From contig DHSK01000005.1 in assembly GCA_002408445.1 (NCBI GenBank), forward strand, positions 1-10,845: DNA of 10,845 bases, in the 5' to 3' direction. The notes under the pieces were generated by a model. The model saw only the letters and a program-made list of their open reading frames with translations, searched no databases and was not told where the DNA came from. This document shows, piece after piece, positions 6,383 to 10,845 of this stretch. The position numbers and the translations under genes are program-made. The number at the start of each line of letters is the position of its first letter. The stretch's first letter is position 1. The DNA is from Syntrophomonas sp. UBA5288 (GTDB lineage: Bacteria; Bacillota; Syntrophomonadia; Syntrophomonadales; Syntrophomonadaceae).

Positions 6383-6592
6383 ATGTTAAAGGTTATCCCA
6401 CCTGACCATCAGCCGACAGGCTGTAATTGCTGGACATTAGTTGCAGCAGCATATACCGTGATCCTCCAAAAGGGAGGACCATTTCGAACGAAAACTTGTT
6501 CATTATGCGCAGAATTGACGAAACACTACTACCCCACCTGGGGCTATAGAGATAAGTTACAAGAATTATTCACCGCGACGAAAAAATCTTAG
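6383..6592 (+). CDS. Hypothetical small Cys-rich protein, possibly leaderless (uncertain)
   Basis: I do not recognise this 69-codon frame. It would encode a soluble protein with two cysteine pairs (GCNCW at 13-17 and TCSLC at 38-42) that could bind a metal, and a Lys-rich C-terminus. Its ATG lies only about four bases downstream of the predicted sigma-54 transcription start and has no Shine-Dalgarno sequence, so it would have to be translated as a nearly leaderless message. The upstream codon is a TAA stop. The composition is balanced and protein-like (several aromatic and charged residues), and the DNA is less AT-rich than its flanks. It could be a real leader gene of the operon, a remnant, or chance. 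Confidence 0.3.
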   Translation: MLKVIPPDHQPTGCNCWTLVAAAYTVILQKGGPFRTKTCSLCAELTKHYYPTWGYRDKLQELFTATKKS

Positions 6593-6847
6593 TTAACCGT
6601 AAGAAGACTCGCAGAATAATGCGGATCATGAGCATTTACACCATCTATCCCAAGCCAATTTAAACAAGCGCTAGCATGCCCCATATATTCATCCGTATCT
6701 GCTTAGAAATCTAAGCATTATGCGTCCGGACCCGGTCTGGCCGTTGATATCACCTACATAAATATCAAATCAAGAAAGGAGATTGACTTAGAAATTCGAT
6801 TTTCATGCCGTGACATGGGGCGGCATTGTAAAAGGAGGGCAGACAAA
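6593..6847 (+). other. Downstream part of the long operon leader, with palindromes
   Basis: There is no convincing gene in this stretch. It contains the near-perfect palindrome GCTTAGA-AA-TCTAAGC (6701-6716), a GC-rich hairpin CCGGAC-CCG-GTCTGG (about 6726-6740), and the spaced inverted repeat TTGATAT-N11-ATATCAA (6744-6768). An AAAGGAG at about 6775 precedes only a three-codon frame. No second promoter of quality is visible before the hydratase gene, so these elements would be in the leader RNA. I recognise no known riboswitch. Confidence 0.35.
6834..6838 (+). promoter_or_regulatory. Ribosome binding site fixing the hydratase start
   Basis: GGAGG lies 9 bases before the ATG at 6848. An in-frame ATG at 6815 would put this site inside the coding region and add eleven residues unlike the family, so it is rejected. 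Confidence 0.85.
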
Positions 6848-7627
6848 ATGTATAACAATCTTGTTTTGGAAGACCACGATGTCGTTAGAGTGCTTTATAT
6901 TAATCGTCCTAAAGTATTAAATGCTCTTAACCTGGAAGTATTGGCAGAAATCAAATCCGCAGTTACTGAGTTTGCGGATAGTGAAAATGTCAGCGTACTG
7001 GTGATTACAGGCTCCGGGGATAAAGCTTTTATTGCCGGTGCCGACATAGAAGCTCAGTATCCTTTGAATCCGGAAGAGGGCAGGCAATGGTCGCTTTTGG
7101 GCCATGAAGTATGCCGTCTGATTGAGACGGTTGAAAAACCGGTAATTGCTGCTGTTAATGGTTATGCCCTGGGGGGAGGATGTGAACTGGCTATGGCCTG
7201 TGATATCCGCTTAGCTTCAGAACGGGCCCAGTTCGGTCAACCGGAGGTCAGTCTGGGAATCACACCCGGGTATGGCGGAACATTGAGATTACCGAGATTA
7301 GTAGGGGAGGGGAAAGCCAAGGAATTAATCTTTACCGGCAAAAAGATTAAAGCCGAGGAAGCCTGGCGCATAGGACTAGTGGATGAAGTATATCCGCATG
7401 AGACTTTAATTGCAGAAGCGGTAAAAATGGCGAGCCAGATTGCGAACAATGCTCCGGTAGCTGTCCGGTATGCCAAAATGCAGATTAATCAAGGATTGCA
7501 AACCGACATAAACACCGCCGTTACAGTGGAAGCCGGTCTATTTGGCTTATGTTTTGCCACTAAAGATCAGAAGGAAGGCATGGGTGCTTTCCTGGAAAAG
7601 AGAAAGGCTGTTTTTACCGGCCAATAA
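6848..7627 (+). CDS. Enoyl-CoA hydratase (crotonase family)
   Basis: This enzyme hydrates a 2-enoyl-CoA to the 3-hydroxyacyl-CoA, for example crotonyl-CoA to 3-hydroxybutyryl-CoA, in the cytoplasm. The 259 residues are the standard length of a single-domain short-chain hydratase. The CoA and oxyanion-hole segments are visible at AFIAGADI (60-67) and GYALGGGCEL (105-114). Both catalytic glutamates are present: Glu113 in GGGCEL and Glu133 in FGQPEVSLGITPG, corresponding to Glu144 and Glu164 of the rat mitochondrial enzyme. The C-terminal helices end in FLEKRKAVFTG, as usual. The ATG at 6848 follows GGAGG. An acyl-CoA dehydrogenase gene starts 36 bases after the stop, so the two are cotranscribed and catalyse consecutive beta-oxidation steps. 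The family is certain and the retained glutamate pair favours a true hydratase; chain-length preference (probably C4) is inferred from context. Confidence 0.93.
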   Translation: MYNNLVLEDHDVVRVLYINRPKVLNALNLEVLAEIKSAVTEFADSENVSVLVITGSGDKAFIAGADIEAQYPLNPEEGRQWSLLGHEVCRLIETVEKPVIAAVNGYALGGGCELAMACDIRLASERAQFGQPEVSLGITPGYGGTLRLPRLVGEGKAKELIFTGKKIKAEEAWRIGLVDEVYPHETLIAEAVKMASQIANNAPVAVRYAKMQINQGLQTDINTAVTVEAGLFGLCFATKDQKEGMGAFLEKRKAVFTGQ

Positions 7628-7663
7628 CATTCGTAAAAATATTTATAGCAGGAGGGTATTATA

Positions 7664-8809
7664 GTGGAATTTCTATTGAATTCAGAACAGGAAATGCTAA
7701 AACAGTCGGTTAGAGATTTTGCCGCCAATGTTCTTGGCCCCGGGGTAGTTGATCGTGATGAGAAAGAATACTATGATCCCAATACTTTTAAGGGGATGGC
7801 CGATTTAGGCTTGACCGGCATTCCTTTTGAGGAAAAATGGGGGGGAGCCGGCATGGACATGGTTGCTTATGCCGTAGCGGTTGAAGAATTATCCCGGATT
7901 GATCCCTCGGCCGGAGATACATTATCTACCCATGTAAGTCTGGGGTCTTTTCCCATAAAAATGTTTGGAACCGATGAACAGAAGAAAAAGTATTTAATAC
8001 CTTTGGCAACCGGCGAAAGACAGGGAGCATTTGCACTCACTGAATCCAATGCGGGTTCGGATGCATTGGGAATGACTACCAAGGCGGTACCGGATGGAGA
8101 AGAATGGATTCTTAATGGCCGCAAAATTTTTATAACCAATGGCGGAGTGGCCGATACCTATATTGTATTTGCCCGTACCGGGGACAAAGACTTAAAAAGT
8201 AAAGCTTTCAGTGCATTTATTGTTGAAAAAGGAACACCCGGCTTTAGCTTTGGAAAATTTGAAAAAAAGATGGGTCTGCGCGGTACGCAGAACTGTGATT
8301 TAATCTTTGAAGATTGCCGCCTGCCCAAAGAGAATTTATTAGGCCAAATCGGACAAGGCTTCAAAATTGCTATGCAGACCCTGGATGGCGGACGTATCGG
8401 GATTGCGGCCCAGGCAGTGGGCATAGCACAGGGAGCTTACGAAGCCGCACTCGAATATGCCAAAACCAGAATACAGTTTGGCAAACCCTTGGTAAAACAA
8501 CAAGCTATCGCCTTTAAACTCGCTGATATGGCACTGGATATAGAATCCGCCCGATTATTGACTCACCGCGCCGCTTGGAAAAAGGGCGAAGGATTACCTT
8601 TCTCCGTAGATGCCGCCATGGCAAAAGTTAAGGCTTCAGAAACTGCTATGTGGGTTACCACCCAGGCCGTACAGATACACGGAGGCTATGGCTATACTCG
8701 TGAATTCCCGGTAGAACGCATGATGCGTGATGCTAAAATAACCGAGATCTACGAGGGCACCAGTGAGATTCAAAGAATTGTAATCAGTAACAATATCATT
8801 AATTCCTAA
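7664..8809 (+). CDS. Short-chain acyl-CoA dehydrogenase (butyryl-CoA dehydrogenase-like)
   Basis: This FAD enzyme interconverts an acyl-CoA and its trans-2-enoyl-CoA, passing electrons to an electron-transfer flavoprotein. The 381 residues fit the soluble tetrameric short-chain class. Signature 1 is AFALTESNAGSDALG (122-136) and the FAD segment is IFITNGG (155-161). Arg244 in DGGRIGIAAQ is conserved, and signature 2 is QIHGGYGYTREFPVERMMRD (337-356). The catalytic base is Glu364 in EIYEGTSEIQ, at the position used by butyryl-CoA and short-chain dehydrogenases rather than isovaleryl-CoA dehydrogenase. The GTG start at 7664 follows GGAGGG (7651-7656) at 7 bases and gives the family's usual N-terminus (MEFLLNSEQEMLKQ). 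It is cotranscribed with the upstream hydratase. No electron-transfer flavoprotein genes are in the window. The family is certain; butyryl-CoA as substrate is likely but not proven, since branched short acyl-CoA is possible. Confidence 0.94.
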   Translation: MEFLLNSEQEMLKQSVRDFAANVLGPGVVDRDEKEYYDPNTFKGMADLGLTGIPFEEKWGGAGMDMVAYAVAVEELSRIDPSAGDTLSTHVSLGSFPIKMFGTDEQKKKYLIPLATGERQGAFALTESNAGSDALGMTTKAVPDGEEWILNGRKIFITNGGVADTYIVFARTGDKDLKSKAFSAFIVEKGTPGFSFGKFEKKMGLRGTQNCDLIFEDCRLPKENLLGQIGQGFKIAMQTLDGGRIGIAAQAVGIAQGAYEAALEYAKTRIQFGKPLVKQQAIAFKLADMALDIESARLLTHRAAWKKGEGLPFSVDAAMAKVKASETAMWVTTQAVQIHGGYGYTREFPVERMMRDAKITEIYEGTSEIQRIVISNNIINS

Positions 8810-8816
8810 CTGAGAG

Positions 8817-8947
8817 TTTTGCATAATGAAAAAATTCAACCTGTCATTCTGAGCGTTAGCGAAGAATCTTCAAGATCCTTCGGCTTTGCCTCAGGATGAC
8901 AATTCTAAACTACCTGTTATTTTAAAAAAAAAGTGTATTATGCAAAA
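8817..8947. mobile_element. Nested inverted repeat, MITE/REP-like element between the dehydrogenase and livH
   Basis: The outer arms TTTTGCATAAT (8817-8827) and ATTATGCAAAA (8937-8947) are a perfect 11-bp inverted repeat. Nested inside is a 60-bp imperfect palindrome whose ends TGTCATTCTGAG (8842-8853) and CTCAGGATGACA (8890-8901) pair with one wobble. Its inner part (AGCGAAGAATCT then AGATCCTTCGGCT) also pairs imperfectly. The core resembles the dispersed TGTCATTCTGAGCG...AGCGAAGAATCT repeat that I know from many unrelated bacterial genomes. AATTC flanks the core on both sides (8833-8837 and 8901-8905). No transposase is encoded. Confidence 0.65.
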
Positions 8948-8985
8948 ATCTCAACTAGCTCTAGCGAAAAAGCCAAAATATAGAC

Positions 8986-8993
8986 AGGAAGTG
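8986..8993 (+). promoter_or_regulatory. Ribosome binding site favouring a TTG start for livH
   Basis: AGGAAGTG is 7 bases before TTG 9001 and 13 bases before the in-frame ATG 9007, so spacing favours the TTG. The frame is closed by TGA at 8992-8994, so no earlier start exists. Confidence 0.55.
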
Positions 8994-9000
8994 ATGTATT

Positions 9001-9882
9001 TTGAGTATGCATATATTACTGCAGATTATTGTGAGCGGCATCCTGCTGGGTGGCATTTACGCTTTAATTAGTATAGGGTTAAATCTTATTTTTGGGGTAA
9101 TTAAAATAGTAAATTTAGCCCATGGTGACTTTTTGATGCTGGGTATGTACGGGACTTTTTTCCTTTTTACCCTATACAAGGTTAATCCTTATTTATCAAC
9201 GTTAATCATCTTTCCGCTCTTTTTAGTATTAGGTATAGTTATTTTTCAATTAATGATAAAGCCGCTGTTAGGAAAACGGGAAACAGAAGTAAATACCATT
9301 TTAGCCTCAGCCGGACTTGGTTATGTTCTGCAAAATCTGGCTTTGATGATGTGGAAATCAGATTTTAGAGCAATTGAAACCGCTCTGACCGGTAAGAGCA
9401 TAAAAATTGCCGGCTTGATGCTGAGTTCAACCCGGTTATGGGCCTTTGTTATCTGTGTCATTGTCGCTCTCCTTCTTTATTATATCTTAATGAAAACCAA
9501 ATTGGGCGCTAACATACGCGCCGTATCTCAAGATACCGATGCTGCAACACTGATGGGTATTAATGTGAATATGATATATACTTTGACTTTTGCAGCCGGG
9601 ATAGGCCTGGTAGGTATAGCAGGCTGTATTATAATGCCTATTTTCAATGTTTATCCCACTGTGGGAACGTACTTCAATACTCTCGCCTTTGTTATTGTCG
9701 TACTAGGGGGACTGGGCAGTTTTACCGGAGCTCTGGTGGGTGGTCTGATTATAGGTCTGGTAGAAACATTTGCCGGTGTAATGGCCAGTGCTGAACTGGC
9801 TCAAGTCTTCTCTCTGCTGTTATTCCTGATTATCCTGTTCGTTAAACCGGAGGGTATTTTGGGCAAAGCAGCCAGAGTATAA
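9001..9882 (+). CDS. livH: Branched-chain amino acid-type ABC transporter permease LivH
   Basis: This is an integral membrane permease of the LIV/HAAT ABC importer family, which takes up branched-chain amino acids or related small compounds such as amides, urea or carboxylates. The 293 residues are typical for LivH, with about eight hydrophobic segments throughout. Hallmarks are GGIYALISIGLNLIFGVIKIVNLAHGDF (split over 17-44), the cytoplasmic ATPase-coupling loop RAVSQDTDAATLMGINV (173-189), and the glycine-rich VVLGGLGSFTGALVGG (233-248). The start is TTG 9001, or ATG 9007 if the TTG is not used. LivM follows after 21 bases. There is no livK (binding protein) upstream; instead an acyl-CoA dehydrogenase gene and a repeat element precede it. 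Whether it is in the same transcript as the dehydrogenase is unclear, since no good promoter or terminator separates them. The substrate is not determinable. Confidence 0.92.
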   Translation: MSMHILLQIIVSGILLGGIYALISIGLNLIFGVIKIVNLAHGDFLMLGMYGTFFLFTLYKVNPYLSTLIIFPLFLVLGIVIFQLMIKPLLGKRETEVNTILASAGLGYVLQNLALMMWKSDFRAIETALTGKSIKIAGLMLSSTRLWAFVICVIVALLLYYILMKTKLGANIRAVSQDTDAATLMGINVNMIYTLTFAAGIGLVGIAGCIIMPIFNVYPTVGTYFNTLAFVIVVLGGLGSFTGALVGGLIIGLVETFAGVMASAELAQVFSLLLFLIILFVKPEGILGKAARV

Positions 9883-9903
9883 AGAGAGGAGTGAGACATT
9901 ATA

Positions 9904-10845
9904 ATGAAACTCAATAAATATCTGATTATCTCCATAATACTGACTCTGGTACTGGCAATAGTAGGGTTTGTACCAATTCCAGTCCATATTAAACACATTC
10001 TTATTCTCACCTTATTCTATGCCTATATGGGAACGGCCTGGAATATCATGTGCGGTTATGCCGGCAGGTTATCATTGGGGCATAGTGCCTTTGTGGCCAT
10101 AGGCGCCTATACCACCCTCATTCTTTTCCGCCAGATAGGATTATCACCCTGGTTGGGCATGATTTTAGGGGGGGTTCTGGCTGTCGGCGCCATGATGCTT
10201 ATAGCTTATCCTTGTTTCCGCTTCGGATTGGTAGGTCCTTATTTTACACTGGCCAGTATTGCGGTTATGGAAATCGTACAGAACTTATTGACCAGTATGC
10301 GTGGTTTGACCGGGGGGTCGCTGGGACTGTCACTTCCATATAAAGCTACTTCTTTGGCAGCGTTTCAGTTTGATGGCAAAGAACCTTATTATTTCATAAT
10401 ATTATTGTTCTGGTTAATAGCGGTCATTTTGGTATGGAAAATGGAAAGAACCAGATATTATTTGGAGGCTATTCGAGAAGATCAGGATGCTGCGGCTGCA
10501 TTGGGCATTTCCGTTAATAAAAATCTAATTAAAGCGGCCATAATCAGTGCTTTTATGGTTGGAATCGGCGGCGCATTCTATGTTCAGTATTTCCGTTATA
10601 TTGACCCGGCCAGCATAGGGGGATTTTCAATAGCCCTAAACCTGGCTCTGGTGGCGATAATAGGCGGCAGTGGTACTATATTCGGCCCTACGATTGGAGC
10701 CGCTATACTGATACCTTTGTCCGAGATTTTAAGATCCAGTGTCGGAAGCCATTTGCCGGGGCTGCACCTGCTGGTTTACGGCATACTTTTAATAATTACT
10801 ATTATTTATTTACCCCGAGGCGTTATCAGTATTCCGGGTCTTATT
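9904..10845 (+). CDS. livM: Branched-chain amino acid-type ABC transporter permease LivM (3' end beyond window)
   Basis: An uninterrupted frame of 314 codons runs from ATG 9904 to the window edge without a stop. The protein is hydrophobic with about eight to ten membrane segments. LivM hallmarks are MCGYAGRLSLGHSAFVAIGAY (split at 49-69), the family segment RFGLVGPYFTLASIA (106-120), the ATPase-coupling loop REDQDAAAALGIS (191-203), and GGSGTIFGPTIGA (254-266). The last residues (IYLPRGVISI) are the usual C-terminal region, so only a few codons are likely missing. It pairs with LivH to form the membrane channel. The ATP-binding subunits LivG and LivF and a binding protein are expected downstream but not visible. 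The start follows GAGGAGTGAG (from about 9886). Confidence 0.93.
   Translation, partial: MKLNKYLIISIILTLVLAIVGFVPIPVHIKHILILTLFYAYMGTAWNIMCGYAGRLSLGHSAFVAIGAYTTLILFRQIGLSPWLGMILGGVLAVGAMMLIAYPCFRFGLVGPYFTLASIAVMEIVQNLLTSMRGLTGGSLGLSLPYKATSLAAFQFDGKEPYYFIILLFWLIAVILVWKMERTRYYLEAIREDQDAAAALGISVNKNLIKAAIISAFMVGIGGAFYVQYFRYIDPASIGGFSIALNLALVAIIGGSGTIFGPTIGAAILIPLSEILRSSVGSHLPGLHLLVYGILLIITIIYLPRGVISIPGLI

Noticed and set aside
6815..6847. ATG 6815 as start of the enoyl-CoA hydratase
   Set aside because: The added Arg- and Lys-rich residues are unlike the family, and GGAGG at 6834-6838 points to ATG 6848.
6383..6847. Known riboswitch or T-box in the long operon leader
   Set aside because: None of the conserved core sequences of classes I know (T-box, lysine, glycine, cyclic-di-GMP, cobalamin) is visible.
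8886..9071. 61-codon + strand frame overlapping the repeat and the livH start
   Set aside because: It begins inside the palindromic repeat and overlaps livH in another frame; the product looks like translated repeat and intergenic DNA.
1..10845. CRISPR array, tRNA or rRNA genes
   Set aside because: No regularly spaced direct repeats and no cloverleaf or rRNA signature segments were seen on either strand.

Overview
The window looks like the chromosome of an anaerobic, low-to-mid GC Firmicute of the class Clostridia, possibly a fatty-acid-metabolising relative of Syntrophomonas. The evidence is strong GGAGG ribosome binding sites, GTG and TTG starts, a copper-amine-oxidase-like/amidase cell-wall protein, a DUF348-G5-3D cell-wall protein, and a cluster of short-chain acyl-CoA genes under sigma-54 control. 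The genus is inferred from gene content only. All recognised genes lie on the + strand.

Region 1 (1-2270) is a cell-envelope block. It holds the 3' part of an N-acetylmuramoyl-L-alanine amidase (1-771), terminator-like hairpins, then a separately promoted YabE/RpfB-like protein with a 3D domain (1157-2125). Two hairpins follow, the second a very strong terminator (2237-2270).

Region 2 (2271-6279) begins with about 490 bases of AT-rich DNA ending in a good sigma-54 promoter (2674-2689). This drives a CoA-transferase of the 4-hydroxybutyrate/butyrate family (2758-4053). After a large hairpin and a terminator comes a sigma-54-dependent activator with two PAS domains and a TyrR-type helix-turn-helix (4327-6051). 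The region closes with a terminator at 6243-6279.

Region 3 (6280-10845) opens with a second, near-consensus sigma-54 promoter (6353-6368). Its predicted transcript has a leader of about 470 bases containing an unrecognised 69-codon cysteine-rich reading frame, followed by an enoyl-CoA hydratase (6848-7627) and an acyl-CoA dehydrogenase (7664-8809). A nested inverted repeat of about 130 bp (8817-8947) separates these from two branched-chain-amino-acid-type ABC permeases, livH (9001-9882) and livM (9904 to the window edge, 3' end missing).

The likely joint function is a small regulon. The PAS-containing activator senses a cytoplasmic signal and switches on both the CoA-transferase and the hydratase/dehydrogenase operon through RNA polymerase with sigma-54. 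Together these enzymes could activate a short-chain acid to its CoA ester and interconvert saturated, 2-enoyl and 3-hydroxyacyl-CoA, as in butyrate or crotonate metabolism. The 3-hydroxyacyl-CoA dehydrogenase, thiolase, electron-transfer flavoprotein and the remaining ABC transporter parts are not in the window.
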